A DNA stretch of 50,365 nt from Candidatus Omnitrophota bacterium (GCA_028693815.1 JAQUUP010000013.1:1-50365); one strand, 5' to 3'; positions 40,051-49,893 are shown, counted from the stretch's first letter. Program-made: numbers and translations. Notes: generated by a model from the letters alone, not told the origin.

Positions 40051-40743
40051 ATGTTATACGGAGATTTTCATATTATTTCTAGAGAGGTACAGGATCATCT
40101 TTGCGATCTTTTGCATAATAAGGGGCGTATTGATAAAAATATTTGTCCTGATATTATTCGGGAATTTTCTTCATGTGAAGATCATGTGTCTGTTGAAGAT
40201 TTTTATAAAATTCTTCAAAATAAGGGAGTTGATATTGATAAATCAGATGTTGAGAAATCATTAAAATTATTTTCTGAGATAGGATTTGCTTCTGAACTTC
40301 AGTTTGAAGGAGAAAATTTTAAACGGTATGAGCAGTTGCATTCTGAAAATCACCATGATCATTTTGTTTGCGTAAAATGTAATAAAGTTATGGAGTTTAC
40401 AAGTGATCAGCTTGAATCGCTTCAGAATTCTTTAATTTTTCAGAAAGGATGCCGACCGTTATTTCATAAGCTAGAAGTTTATGGTGTTTGTGATCAATGC
40501 CAAAAGACAACTAATGAAATTGTTCCTATTACTCTTGTCTCTGAAAACCAAACTGTTCGCCTGGCAAAGATGCAAGGAGGCGCGGCTCTTCGTAAGCGTT
40601 TGATGGATTTGGGGCTTGTTCCTAATGGAGATTTTAAAATTATCAAAAATTCACATTTTGGACCAATTGTTTTAGAGCTTAAAGACGCGCGTATTGCGAT
40701 CGGTCGAGGCGAAGCAAAACAAATCTTGGTTTATAAACCTTAA
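40051..40743 (+). CDS. Fur-FeoA fusion protein
   Basis: 230 residues. Residues 5-155 resemble a Fur regulator: a divergent winged helix, then HSENHHDHFVCVKCNKVMEF and VYGVCDQC, with two CxxC zinc pairs and the His-rich metal site. Residues 165-230 are a FeoA SH3-like domain (VRLAKMQGGAALRKRLMDLGLVPNG and IAIGRGEAKQILV). FeoA normally is a free protein that assists FeoB. The fusion would link iron sensing directly to transport; I have not seen this architecture as a standard one. Start is ATG? TTATACGG context suggests ATG 40051, after AAAAGGAT. Confidence 0.85.
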   Translation: MLYGDFHIISREVQDHLCDLLHNKGRIDKNICPDIIREFSSCEDHVSVEDFYKILQNKGVDIDKSDVEKSLKLFSEIGFASELQFEGENFKRYEQLHSENHHDHFVCVKCNKVMEFTSDQLESLQNSLIFQKGCRPLFHKLEVYGVCDQCQKTTNEIVPITLVSENQTVRLAKMQGGAALRKRLMDLGLVPNGDFKIIKNSHFGPIVLELKDARIAIGRGEAKQILVYKP

Positions 40744-40748
40744 AGAAT

Positions 40749-43007
40749 ATGAAGAAAAAATCAATTATTGCTGTGGTTGGAAACCCAAATTGCGGCAAAA
40801 CTTCATTATTTAATATTCTAACAAAATCTAGGCGAAAAGTAGGCAATTGGCCAGGTGTCACAGTTTCGCGCGAAGAAGGAAGCTATACGTACAGAGGAAG
40901 GTTTGTTTTGGTTGTTGATCTTCCAGGTATTTATTCTTTGTCAGCGTCTTCTTTAGATGAGAAGATTGCTCGAGAATATATCCTTCATCAAAAACCAGAT
41001 TTGGTGGTCAATATTGTTGATGCGTCAAATCTTGAGCGTAATTTATATTTAACAATACAGCTTATTGAAATGCGTGTTCCTTGTGTTGTTATTTTAAATA
41101 AAATGGATATTGCGAAATCTTTGGGAATTCGCATTAAGCTTGAAGAGCTTTCAAGAAATTTAAATGTGCCGATTTCTTGTACGGTTGCTAGCAAAGATCA
41201 AGGTATTGACGATGCAAAGGATTTGATTGAAGATGCTTTAAATAAAAAATTAGTATCTAAGTCAAACATTTATTTTCCGAAGGAGATTGAGCAAGGCATA
41301 AAAGAGATCTCGTTATTTCTTAAAAATAACCCAGAGGATAAAAAAGATTTTGAAGGGAATTCCCGGTGGATAGCGACTAAGCTCTTGGAAGAAAAAGATT
41401 TTCTTAAAGAGACGCGCGTTAAAAATCCTTTGTTTGATATTCTTAATGATGTTCAGCAAAGATCTAAGGAAATCTTAGGGGAACAAGCCGATATTATTAT
41501 TGCCGATAGTCGCTATGGATTTATCAATTCTTTGTGTAAAAAAGTTGTTATTAAAAATAGGGTGGTGAGACGAGATATTTCCGATTTGATTGATAAATTT
41601 GCGCTGAATCGATATTTGGGTATTCCGATTTTTCTTTTAGCAATGTATTTAACATTTTGGATAACGATTAGTTTTGGAGGATGTTTTGTTGATTTTTTTG
41701 ATCTTTCATTTGGTGCGATTTTTGTAGATGGTTTTCGAAATATTTTGACACTTATTAATGCTCCAGAAATTCTTAAAGTATTTTTAGCCGATGGGCTGGG
41801 GGGAGGAATTCAAACGGTTGCGACATTTGTTCCGACAATATTTTTTATGTTCTTTTGTTTAGCAATTTTGGAAGATTCAGGATATATGGCGCGGGCTGCT
41901 TTTGTTATGGATGGGCTGATGCGTGCTATTGGGCTCCCAGGAAAAGCCTTTGTTTCGATGCTAATGGGTTTTGGATGTAATGTTCCTGCTATTATGTCGA
42001 CGAGAACATTGGAAAGTGTTCGTGATCGTACTTTAGCGGTTGTTATTAATCCTTTTATATCTTGTGGTGCAAGATTGCCTGTGTATGCAGTTTTTGCGGC
42101 TGCTTTTTTCCCTTCTAACGGAGGGTTGGTTATTTTTGCTCTGTATGTGATTGGAATTCTTTGTGCTATTATGACAGCTTTTTTGCTTAAAAATACTGTT
42201 TTAAAGGGAGACCCTTCCGCTTTTATTATGGAACTTCCTCCCTATCATAAGCCCACTCTGAAAGGCATCTTGGTGCATACATGGGAAAGGCTTAAGGGAT
42301 TTATTTTTAAAGCTGGAAAAGCGATCCTTTTTGTTGTTGTGCTTTTAAATCTTTTATATGCTTTTTCGGGAGGATCGAATTTAAGAGAGCAGGGGAGCGG
42401 GTCTGTTTTAAAGCAAGGAGGACAATTTGTGCTTCCGGTCTTTAAACCAATGGGAATAAGGCAGGAGAATTGGCCAGCTGTTATTGGAATTTTTACAGGA
42501 GTTTTTGCTAAAGAATCCGTTGTTGGCACGCTAGATTCATTGTATAGAAGAACTGAGAATAGAGAAGGTCTTGATGAAAATTTTAATTTTGGCTTGAGGA
42601 TAAAACAGGCATTTTTATCTGTTCCAGAAAATATAGAAAAATTAAACCTTCCATTTTCTTCTAAAGAAGACCGTGTTAATAATAATGAGATATCGGGAAG
42701 TTTTCGGTTTTCTTTGATTCAAAATTTTGATGGAAAAGTAGGGGCTTTTGCATATCTTTTGATGGTTCTTCTTTATATGCCTTGTATTGCAACAATTGCG
42801 GCAATTAATGCTGAGCTGAATTTAAAATGGATGATTTTTAGCATTCTTTATTCTTCTTTGCTGGGCTGGTCTGTCGCAGTCTTGTTTTATCAGACAGCTC
42901 GTTTTTATATGCATCCGATAGAATCATTGGGTTGGATTCTTTTTATTGGTATGATGCTTTTCTCGTGCTTTATTTTTATAAAAGATTACTTTAAGAAATA
43001 TTTATAA
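40749..43007 (+). CDS. feoB: ferrous iron transporter FeoB
   Basis: 752 residues. The N-terminal G domain has GNPNCGKTSLFN (G1), DLPGIYSL (G3) and NKMD (G4), followed by the helical GDI-like region. The membrane part holds the two Gate domains, with GFGCNVPAIMSTRTLES and NPFISCGARLPVYAVF, the Cys-containing motifs of the pore. It imports Fe2+ across the inner membrane. It starts 5 bases after the Fur-FeoA stop and is followed by a FeoC-like gene. Confidence 0.97.
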   Translation: MKKKSIIAVVGNPNCGKTSLFNILTKSRRKVGNWPGVTVSREEGSYTYRGRFVLVVDLPGIYSLSASSLDEKIAREYILHQKPDLVVNIVDASNLERNLYLTIQLIEMRVPCVVILNKMDIAKSLGIRIKLEELSRNLNVPISCTVASKDQGIDDAKDLIEDALNKKLVSKSNIYFPKEIEQGIKEISLFLKNNPEDKKDFEGNSRWIATKLLEEKDFLKETRVKNPLFDILNDVQQRSKEILGEQADIIIADSRYGFINSLCKKVVIKNRVVRRDISDLIDKFALNRYLGIPIFLLAMYLTFWITISFGGCFVDFFDLSFGAIFVDGFRNILTLINAPEILKVFLADGLGGGIQTVATFVPTIFFMFFCLAILEDSGYMARAAFVMDGLMRAIGLPGKAFVSMLMGFGCNVPAIMSTRTLESVRDRTLAVVINPFISCGARLPVYAVFAAAFFPSNGGLVIFALYVIGILCAIMTAFLLKNTVLKGDPSAFIMELPPYHKPTLKGILVHTWERLKGFIFKAGKAILFVVVLLNLLYAFSGGSNLREQGSGSVLKQGGQFVLPVFKPMGIRQENWPAVIGIFTGVFAKESVVGTLDSLYRRTENREGLDENFNFGLRIKQAFLSVPENIEKLNLPFSSKEDRVNNNEISGSFRFSLIQNFDGKVGAFAYLLMVLLYMPCIATIAAINAELNLKWMIFSILYSSLLGWSVAVLFYQTARFYMHPIESLGWILFIGMMLFSCFIFIKDYFKKYL

Positions 43008-43017
43008 TATTAAGAAT

Positions 43018-43242
43018 ATGCTTATTAAAATAAAAGAATTATTTGAGAAGCAAAAGATTTTATCCTTGGAAGAGCTTTCGACATATTTTCAAGTTGAGCC
43101 AACGGCTATGGAGAAAATGCTGGATATTTTAGTTGAGAAAGGATTTATCCAAAAGAAAGTCATTGAATGCAAAACAACATTATGTGCGGATTGTGCCCAA
43201 TCTTGTGGCTCAGCGAAGCTTGTTTTCTTTGAAAAGTTGTAA
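43018..43242 (+). CDS. FeoC-like protein
   Basis: 74 residues. A small winged helix (LEELSTYFQVEPTAMEKMLDILVEKGFI) is followed by a Cys-rich tail, CKTTLCADCAQSCG, with four Cys that could bind an Fe-S cluster or zinc. This is the usual layout of FeoC, and the gene lies 10 bases after feoB. Confidence 0.85.
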   Translation: MLIKIKELFEKQKILSLEELSTYFQVEPTAMEKMLDILVEKGFIQKKVIECKTTLCADCAQSCGSAKLVFFEKL

Positions 43243-43344
43243 AGATAAGATTTTTAAAAGCCTTTTTTGTTTATAGTTTTTTGCGGTATAATGTGTTTGC
43301 ACCTTAGAGTTGATCTCAAAACTTGAAAAAGAGAAGGGCAGTCG

Positions 43345-44321
43345 ATGGAAAATCAAATGAAAATATCAGAAAATAAATGTGGTATTTTTCTTGCCCTTGT
43401 TGTTGGACTTGCGGCTTTTTTTCTTCAAGAAATTACTTTGAACCCTCTATTGGATCCTCTTTTTGTTGCTCTTTTATTTGGCATTTTTATCAATTCCTTT
43501 TTTCGCATTCCTAAGCAATGCTTTTCCGGCATTGATCGTGCCCCGACTTTATTTATTCCGATTGGAGTTGTTCTGTACGGGTGCGTTAATCTAAATTTTA
43601 AAACATTTGCATTTATTAAGTTTGACTTTATTTTTTTGATTCTATTTGTTTTTATAATTTACATTATTTCTGTACTTTTTTATCTTCCATTTTAAGGCTT
43701 AAGGAAAAAGTGGGGTATCTCTTGACGGCTGGCTCTGCTATTTGTGGCGCTTCTGCGGTTGTCATTGCCTCGAAAGCTATCGATGCTGATCCGGATGAAG
43801 TTTCTGTTAGTTTGGTTCCGATTTTTATTTCTGGAATGATTGGTTTGTTTGTTATTTTGCCGCTAGTTTCTTTATGGCTTAAAATGTCAGATGTCGATTA
43901 TGGTGTTCTTTCTGGCAGTGTTTTACAATTTACTGGCTTTGTTAAAGTTGCTGTTCGAGATTTTCCAGACTATATAAAATTGTTAGCTATTTCGGTTAAG
44001 GCGATTCGATATTCAGGATTATTATTTTTAATTCCGTTATTTGCAAGTTTTTCTAAAGGGAGACTTTATGTTCCTTGGTATCTGTGGGGGTTTTTGTTAG
44101 GAGGCCTGATCTTTACATTTTTTCCTATTGTTGAGCCTCTTCGTCCAGTGTTAAAAATTATTTTGACATTATTTTGGAGCGTTGCGATGGCGGCGATTGG
44201 GTTAAGCGCGAGTTTTAAAAGTGTATTTTCTAGGCAGGGAATGAAAGCATTCGCTGTAAGCTTGCTTTCTTTTTTAATTGTTGTTGGTGTTTTTTTATTG
44301 GGAGCGTATTTTAGCGTCTGA
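43345..44321 (+). pseudogene. YeiH-family membrane protein split by a frameshift
   Basis: Two open frames, 43345-43695 (116 codons) and 43710-44321, together give a YeiH-type (UPF0324) protein of about 325 residues: LDPLFVALLFGIFI and PIGVVLYG in the first part, YLLTAGSAICGASAVVIAS and LSASF in the second. The first frame stops at TAA 43693-43695; one missing base in the TTTT run at 43690-43693 would restore P-F-L-R-L-K-E-K-V-G-Y in a continuous frame. It may be a true mutation or a sequence error. YeiH is a putative sulfate exporter. Confidence 0.85.
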
Positions 44322-44323
44322 TT

Positions 44324-47300
44324 ATGAAAATAGGTATCAAATTAATTTTAGGTTTTTTAATTGTTGTTTTTCTTCTAGCGGTTGTCGGTTATGTGGCGAC
44401 GAACATAAGTCGTCGAGCGCTTGAAAAAAATATTGGAAAAAGTTCTGCTGTTTTGGCTCGAACAACATTGGGTAAGATCGATAGAGATATCTTTAATAAA
44501 ATTCAAGCCTTTCGCGAAATCTTTTTTGATCCAAATTTCCAGAAAAGTCTTCGAGACTCTAATAAAGAATTTTCTAAGATTGAAGATTTCCCATCCTATG
44601 TTAAGGAGCATGAAAAACTTTGGGATAAAATTGGACAAGGGGAAATGCCTTTGTTCATTTCTGATTCTTTAGAAAATCCTTTGGCACAGCTTCTTAGAAA
44701 TCGATTGTTATTTTATTCTGGTGAATACGGATATCCTGTTTTTGGAGAGGCTTTTATTACGAATCGATATGGGGTTAACATTGCACAAACTTCAATGACA
44801 ACGGATTATTATCAGGCTGACGAAAACTGGTGGATTCAGGCAAAAGAAAAAGGGCTGTTTGTGGAGGATGTTAATTTTGATGCGAGCTCTAATATGAATG
44901 CAATTAACTTCTGCTTAAGAATTAATGATGTTAATGGAGATTTTTTAGGTGTTTTAAAAGTTGTTTTTAATCTTGACGGAGTTTTTGATATTATTGATTC
45001 TGTAAAGCAAGCTGAAATTGAGCCAACGATAGGATTTTTAGATTTACAAATTGCTATTCCAGATTTTCAGCTTTTTACAAGAAATGGAGAGTTAATCTAT
45101 CCTTTCAAAACACATTTTTTGAAAACAGTCCAGGGGCAGAGTTCTTTTTCATCTTTTGAAAGATTTCTGAGTGATTACCCTCGTTATTTTGTTATAAAAG
45201 AAAAAGATCAGGAAACAAAACTTGTTGCGTATTCGCAATCAAGAGGGTTTGGTGATTATAAAGGCTTGGGATGGGTTTTAGTTTTGTCTTTTAAAGGGGA
45301 CGAAGTTTTTTCTGATATTAATCGAATAAAAAGTATTATCCTCATTGTTTCTTTGATTGCGATGGGTCTTTCAATTTTAATTGGATTTATCATTTCTGAT
45401 TCGATTTCGAGTCGGTTAATTAAACTTAGAAATGCAACATCTGAAGTTGGAAAGGGAAATTTGGATATTGTGATTCAGGCGGATACTCAGGATGAACTTG
45501 GTGAATTGGCCGAAGCGTTTAATCAGATGACGATCAATCTTAAAGATGTTACGGCTAGCAAGAATGATCTTGATCGTGAAATCTTAAGGCGAGAAAGAAT
45601 TGAGGATGCCCTTAGGCGAGAGAAGGATCTTGCGAGACAATATTTGGATATTGCTGGCGTTATGATGGTAGCGCTAGATATAGAAGGAAATATTATTTTA
45701 ATTAATGAACGAGGATGCGAGATTTTAGGCTATCGCAAAGAAGAAATTCTAGGACAGAATTGGTTTGATTTGTTTTTGCCTCAAAAGAATGCGAAACGCA
45801 TAAAAGAAGTTCATGCTCGCTTGATGGCAGGTGAGACTGAACTTTTGCGCTATTATGAAAATTCAATTTTAACAAAGCGGGGGGAAGAAAGAAACATTCT
45901 TTGGAGCAATTCATCGCTTAAAGGAGAAGATGGTCAATGCATCGGTATCCTAAGCTCAGGAGAGGATGTTACGGAGCGACGAAAAAGTGAAAAGATCATT
46001 TCTTTGCAAAGAGACTTAGGGATTATGTTATCTGCTAGGCATAATCTAAAGAATGCCTCTGAAGATCTTTTGCAAATTATGTTGCAGATTGAGGAGTTTG
46101 ATTCTGGAGCGATTTATTTAATCGAAAAAGAAACAAAGAAGCCAAGGTTAATTATTCAAAAAGGATTTACTGAAGAGTTTGCAGCTATTTGTGAGAATTT
46201 AGATGTTAGTCAGGAGAAAGTGCAGTGTGTCTTAGAAGGGCGTGCGGTTTATGGTCTTTATTCAGAAGTTGCTGCTCAACTAGATGGAGTCCGCCGAAAT
46301 GAAGGTCTGCGTGGCGTTGCGATTACTCCGGTTGAAGATCGAGGAGAAGTGGTGGCGATTATTTTTCTTTCATCTCATTTTTATAAAGATATTTCTCTTT
46401 TAACGCGAAATGCTATTGAGATTATTGCGGCGCGCTTAGGCGGTGTTATTGCGCGCATTCGAACAGAAGAAGATTTGATGGCAAGTGAAGATCGTTATCG
46501 TGTTATGGCAGAACAGACCGGACAGCTTATTTATGACCACGATCTTGTTTCGCAAAGAGTTTATTGGTCAGGGGCGATTGAAAAGGTCACAGGATATACT
46601 CCGGAAGAATATTTACATGTTGATTCAGATGAATGGGTTTCGCATATTCATCCAGATGACAGGACTGAGGTGGTATCTAGGTTTAATGAGAAAATGAAGA
46701 ATTTGCAGCCTTTTGATGTTGAGTATCGATTTTGTCAAAAAGATGGTCATTATATTTATCTTGAGGAGCATGGCGTTTTTTTGACAGATGAACATGGTGT
46801 TGCCAATCGAATGATTGGCACGATGAGCGATATAACAAAGCGTAAAGAAGATGAGATGGCGATTAAAAAAAGTGAAGAAAAATATCGGGAGCTAGTTGAA
46901 AGCGCTAATAGTATTATTTTGCGTATGGATCAAGAAGGAAGGGTTTCTTTTTTAAATGAGTTTGCTCAGAAATTCTTTAGGTATAAACAAGAGGAAATTT
47001 TGGGCAAGAGTGTTGTTGGCACTATTGTTCCCGAGACAGATGATTCGGGGCAAGATCTAAAGCGAATGATTGAAGAAATTTGCGTTTATCCTGAGAAGTA
47101 TGCGTTTAATGAAAACCAAAACATGCGCAAGGATGGATATCGAATGTGGGTTGCTTGGACAAACAAGGTTATTTTTACAGATTCTGGTACAAAAGAAATT
47201 TTATGTATTGGCACAGAGATTACAGAACGCAAAGAAGCAGAGCAAAAGCTTGAGGCGATGTTTTTAGATCTTCAGAAAGTTCATAAGCAGTTAAAGCAGG

Positions 47301-48016
47301 CGCAGCAGCAACTTTTGCAATCAGAAAAGATGGCAGCGATTGGTCAGCTTTCTGCTGGCGTTGCACATGAAGTTAAAAATCCTTTATCGATTATTTTGCT
47401 AAGCGTTGGGATGTTAGAGGAAACAATACGCGATTTAGGGGAAGAAGGTCAGCAGCATTTGAAAATGATCGTTGATGCGGCTGAACGTGCGAACAAGGTT
47501 GTCGTAGAGCTTCTTAATTTTTCAAGATACTCCCAGATGGAATTATCTGATATTTCTTTGCATCAAGCGCTGGATAATGTTGTTTCTCTTTCTAGGGGAA
47601 CATTTAAAAATAAGGATGTTGTTTTTAACACGGAGTTTACGGATAAAGAAATTGTTGTTAAGGCTGATAAGATTTTATTGGAACAGGTCTTTTTTAATTT
47701 ATTTGGCAATGCGTTTGATGCGATTGAAGACAAAGGAGAGATCAGCATCAAGACATATATTACAGAGGATGTGCAGGAAGATAAAAAGGAAGTGATTGTA
47801 GAGGTTTCAGATACGGGTAGTGGAATGCCAAAAGAGGTTAAGGACAAAATCTTCGAACCGTTTTATACAACAAAAGATCCGGGCAAGGGAACTGGATTGG
47901 GATTAAGCACAGCCTATATGATACTTGAAAGGCATGGCGCTAAAATAACTGTTGAGAGCGAAGTTGGCAAAGGGTCTAAATTTTTTGTTACAATTCCTGT
48001 TTCGAGTGTTGGATAG
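44324..48016 (+). CDS. multi-domain sensor histidine kinase (dCache-HAMP-PAS-GAF-PAS-PAS-HisKA-HATPase)
   Basis: 1230 residues. TM1 (5-25) and TM2 (about 337-358) enclose a large periplasmic sensor of dCache type. HAMP follows (360-412), then PAS 1 (about 437-555), GAF (about 560-720), PAS 2 (about 725-845; with HPDDR), PAS 3 (about 850-970) and a coiled coil. The HisKA box SAGVAHEVKNPLS has His1015. The ATPase has FFNLFGNAFDAIED, SDTGSGMP and GKGTGLGLSTAYMI. It has no receiver; the PilZ-receiver protein 103 bases downstream is the likely partner. It starts 2 bases after yeiH. Confidence 0.92.
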   Translation: MKIGIKLILGFLIVVFLLAVVGYVATNISRRALEKNIGKSSAVLARTTLGKIDRDIFNKIQAFREIFFDPNFQKSLRDSNKEFSKIEDFPSYVKEHEKLWDKIGQGEMPLFISDSLENPLAQLLRNRLLFYSGEYGYPVFGEAFITNRYGVNIAQTSMTTDYYQADENWWIQAKEKGLFVEDVNFDASSNMNAINFCLRINDVNGDFLGVLKVVFNLDGVFDIIDSVKQAEIEPTIGFLDLQIAIPDFQLFTRNGELIYPFKTHFLKTVQGQSSFSSFERFLSDYPRYFVIKEKDQETKLVAYSQSRGFGDYKGLGWVLVLSFKGDEVFSDINRIKSIILIVSLIAMGLSILIGFIISDSISSRLIKLRNATSEVGKGNLDIVIQADTQDELGELAEAFNQMTINLKDVTASKNDLDREILRRERIEDALRREKDLARQYLDIAGVMMVALDIEGNIILINERGCEILGYRKEEILGQNWFDLFLPQKNAKRIKEVHARLMAGETELLRYYENSILTKRGEERNILWSNSSLKGEDGQCIGILSSGEDVTERRKSEKIISLQRDLGIMLSARHNLKNASEDLLQIMLQIEEFDSGAIYLIEKETKKPRLIIQKGFTEEFAAICENLDVSQEKVQCVLEGRAVYGLYSEVAAQLDGVRRNEGLRGVAITPVEDRGEVVAIIFLSSHFYKDISLLTRNAIEIIAARLGGVIARIRTEEDLMASEDRYRVMAEQTGQLIYDHDLVSQRVYWSGAIEKVTGYTPEEYLHVDSDEWVSHIHPDDRTEVVSRFNEKMKNLQPFDVEYRFCQKDGHYIYLEEHGVFLTDEHGVANRMIGTMSDITKRKEDEMAIKKSEEKYRELVESANSIILRMDQEGRVSFLNEFAQKFFRYKQEEILGKSVVGTIVPETDDSGQDLKRMIEEICVYPEKYAFNENQNMRKDGYRMWVAWTNKVIFTDSGTKEILCIGTEITERKEAEQKLEAMFLDLQKVHKQLKQAQQQLLQSEKMAAIGQLSAGVAHEVKNPLSIILLSVGMLEETIRDLGEEGQQHLKMIVDAAERANKVVVELLNFSRYSQMELSDISLHQALDNVVSLSRGTFKNKDVVFNTEFTDKEIVVKADKILLEQVFFNLFGNAFDAIEDKGEISIKTYITEDVQEDKKEVIVEVSDTGSGMPKEVKDKIFEPFYTTKDPGKGTGLGLSTAYMILERHGAKITVESEVGKGSKFFVTIPVSSVG

Positions 48017-48119
48017 TTGTTATTTTTTGAAAAGATGTTTAAGAAAATTGTTGATTTTTTTTGTGGGGAGTCAAGTCATCTTGTGAATGGATGATTATAA
48101 TACAAGGAGATAATCTAAA

Positions 48120-48830
48120 ATGACAGAAAAAAGAGCTTATAAAAGAGTAGATGTTAATTTTCCTGGTCGCTTTAAATTTTCGGATAATTCAGAAGAATCC
48201 TTTGAGATTACAACAATCAATTTAAGTGCGGAGGGTATTTGTTTTCGTTCTGAATTAAAGATAGAAAAAGGACAAGAAATTGATTTATTTATTCAAGTCA
48301 AAGAGGGTCAGGAGATTTTGTTGAGGGCCGCAGCGGCATGGGCATTAAAATTGGATGATTTTGATTTGTATCGGGTGGGTGTTAAAATTGTTAAGACTGA
48401 TAGCGAGGATGAAAAAAAGTTTTTTGAATTTTTTTATCAACAAATGACTGCTTTGTCTGATCGAAAAAAGAAAATTTTGATTGTTGATGATGAAAAAGAT
48501 TTGGTGACTCTTTTAAAAGTTCATTTTAAGAAGGCAGGGTATGAAGTTATTGAAGCCTTTGATGGAGAGCAAGGGTATCAGAAGTATTTAACAGAGGCGC
48601 CAGATTTAATTTTGCTTGATTTAAAAATGCCTAAATTAAATGGATTTGAGGTGTGTCGAAAGATTCGTCGAGAAAGTAAAGATGAGTCGATTCCCATTAT
48701 TATGTTAACGGCGCTTCAAGATGATGCGGATCGTCTTATTGGCAAGGTGGTGGGGGCACAAAAGTATATGACAAAGCCTTTTAAGGTTGAAGAGCTTTTA
48801 CGAGAAGTAGAATGGCTCATTCCAGTCTAA
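48120..48830 (+). CDS. PilZ-receiver response regulator
   Basis: 236 residues. An N-terminal PilZ domain (KRAYKRVDVNFPGRFKF and TINLSAEGICFRS) is fused to a receiver domain beginning KKILIVDDEKDLVTLL with the phospho-acceptor Asp167 in LILLDLKMPKLNG, Thr in MLTALQDD and Lys in YMTKPFK. PilZ domains bind c-di-GMP or act as adaptors in motility; the RxxxR motif here is KRVDVNFPGR-like and incomplete, so c-di-GMP binding is uncertain. It follows the large histidine kinase. Confidence 0.9.
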   Translation: MTEKRAYKRVDVNFPGRFKFSDNSEESFEITTINLSAEGICFRSELKIEKGQEIDLFIQVKEGQEILLRAAAAWALKLDDFDLYRVGVKIVKTDSEDEKKFFEFFYQQMTALSDRKKKILIVDDEKDLVTLLKVHFKKAGYEVIEAFDGEQGYQKYLTEAPDLILLDLKMPKLNGFEVCRKIRRESKDESIPIIMLTALQDDADRLIGKVVGAQKYMTKPFKVEELLREVEWLIPV

Positions 48831-48907
48831 TGGAATTTCAGATATTTTAAATTGATTTTGTTTTGAATCAATATTACAATGAATTAAATTTAAAAAAGGA
48901 GTTTATT

Positions 48908-49405
48908 ATGTTGGCATTTGGATTATTAATTTTTGGTGTTGCGATGAGGCTGTTTGTTCATCCGGCAAATTTTACGCCAGTTCTTGCCCTTGTGCTTTTT
49001 GGCGGTGTTTATCTTGATAAGAAATATGCGATGATTTTTCCTGTTTTTTTAATGATGGCAACAGACATTATTTTAGGAGCGCATTCTGTGATGATTTTTA
49101 CGTGGGGTAGTTTATTGTTGATATCTGCGATTGGACTTTGGCTTCGCAATAAAAAGAGTGCGAAAAATGTTATTGCTTCTAGCCTTGTGTCTGCATTTGT
49201 TTTTTTTGTGATCACAAATTTTGGTGTTTGGTTGTCAGGATATTATCCTTTAACGCTTAAAGGGTTGTCGACTTGTTTTATGCTTGCGATTCCATTTTTT
49301 AGAATGACTCTTTTAAGCACAATTGGATATAGTATTGTATTTTTTGGAGTTTATGAAATTTTAGCAAAGCGAATAAAGCAGACTCGCTTTGCGCACGTTC
49401 TTTAA
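48908..49405 (+). CDS. DUF6580-like membrane protein
   Basis: 165 residues from ATG 48908, after AAGGAG; the longer frame from 48863 lacks a ribosome site. Five to six helices. HPANFTPVLALVLFGGVYLDKK and the later YYPLTLKGLSTCFMLAIPFFRMTLLSTIGYS fit the DUF6580 family, which resembles ECF-type S components. A cobalamin riboswitch and a TonB-dependent receptor follow, so a role in vitamin or metal uptake is possible. Confidence 0.75.
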   Translation: MLAFGLLIFGVAMRLFVHPANFTPVLALVLFGGVYLDKKYAMIFPVFLMMATDIILGAHSVMIFTWGSLLLISAIGLWLRNKKSAKNVIASSLVSAFVFFVITNFGVWLSGYYPLTLKGLSTCFMLAIPFFRMTLLSTIGYSIVFFGVYEILAKRIKQTRFAHVL

Positions 49406-49414
49406 AACTTTTTT

Positions 49415-49452
49415 ACCCCTTTTTTGTTAGAGAATTTTTTCTCTAAAGGGGT
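49415..49452 (+). terminator. nested hairpin after the DUF6580 gene
   Basis: ACCCCTTT (49415-49422) pairs with AAAGGGGT (49445-49452), with an inner AGAGAA/TTCTCT stem. No long T-run follows immediately, so it may be a weak terminator or shield the riboswitch from readthrough. Confidence 0.5.
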
Positions 49453-49455
49453 TTG

Positions 49456-49570
49456 CTTTAGGCGTCCTTAAAGAAATTAAAGGACTTAAAAGGGAAAATC
49501 TGTGAAAACCAGATGCAGTCCCGCTGCTGTAACTAGAAATTTTTCTAGGAGCCAGAATGCCTTCCTAAAG
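49456..49570 (+). promoter_or_regulatory. cobalamin riboswitch
   Basis: CTTTAGG (49456-49462) pairs with CCTAAAG (49564-49570) as P1. In between come AAAAGGGAA, CTGTGAAAACCAG, GCAGTCCCGCTGCTGTAA and GAGCCAG, which follow the order of the conserved cobalamin riboswitch core. It should turn off the downstream receptor gene when cobalamin is abundant. Confidence 0.88.
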
Positions 49571-49639
49571 ACTACGTATTTTTGTGCTGCGAGAAAACAG
49601 TGCAGGAATAAATGTTGAGGACTAGAGTTTCGAGGATGC

Positions 49640-49678
49640 ACTCCCAGCTGAATTTTTCGGTTGGGAGTCTTTTTTTTG
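49640..49678 (+). terminator. terminator of the cobalamin riboswitch
   Basis: ACTCCCAGCTG (49640-49650) pairs with CGGTTGGGAGT (49658-49668), followed by TCT and a T-run. AGTGCA (49599-49604) can pair with TGCACT (49637-49642), overlapping the 5' arm, as an antiterminator. Confidence 0.8.
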
Positions 49679-49789
49679 TTGTTTGCCGACTGCTATTGTT
49701 TTAAAGAGAAGGCGGACAGAACATCCTGAGGAGCTGTAAGCGACGAGGATATTTTCACTCTTTATGTTTTTAAGGAAGACGAAAAGAAG

Positions 49790-49834
49790 ACTCTTAAGGA
49801 GCCTGATTTTAATCAGGCGACGTAGAGTTTTTTT
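49790..49834 (+). terminator. second terminator-like hairpin before the receptor gene
   Basis: GCCTGAT/ATCAGGC forms a perfect inner stem, ACTCT (49790-49794) and AGAGT (49824-49828) an outer one, followed by seven T. It lies 150 bases after the riboswitch terminator. Confidence 0.6.
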
Positions 49835-49893
49835 GGAAGTTTCTAAAGGATTTCTCTGGTAACGCGAAGGATACTTTCTGGGTAAACACTTCC
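49835..49893 (+). other. third structured segment in the receptor leader
   Basis: GGAAGT (49835-49840) pairs with ACTTCC (49888-49893), with AAAG/CTTT pairings inside. It sits between the second terminator-like hairpin and the receptor gene. I do not recognise the class. Confidence 0.4.

Noticed and set aside
43684-43712. Programmed -1 frameshifting in yeiH
   Set aside because: The P-site TTT would re-pair with ATT and no stimulatory structure is evident; a simple base loss in the T-run is a better explanation.
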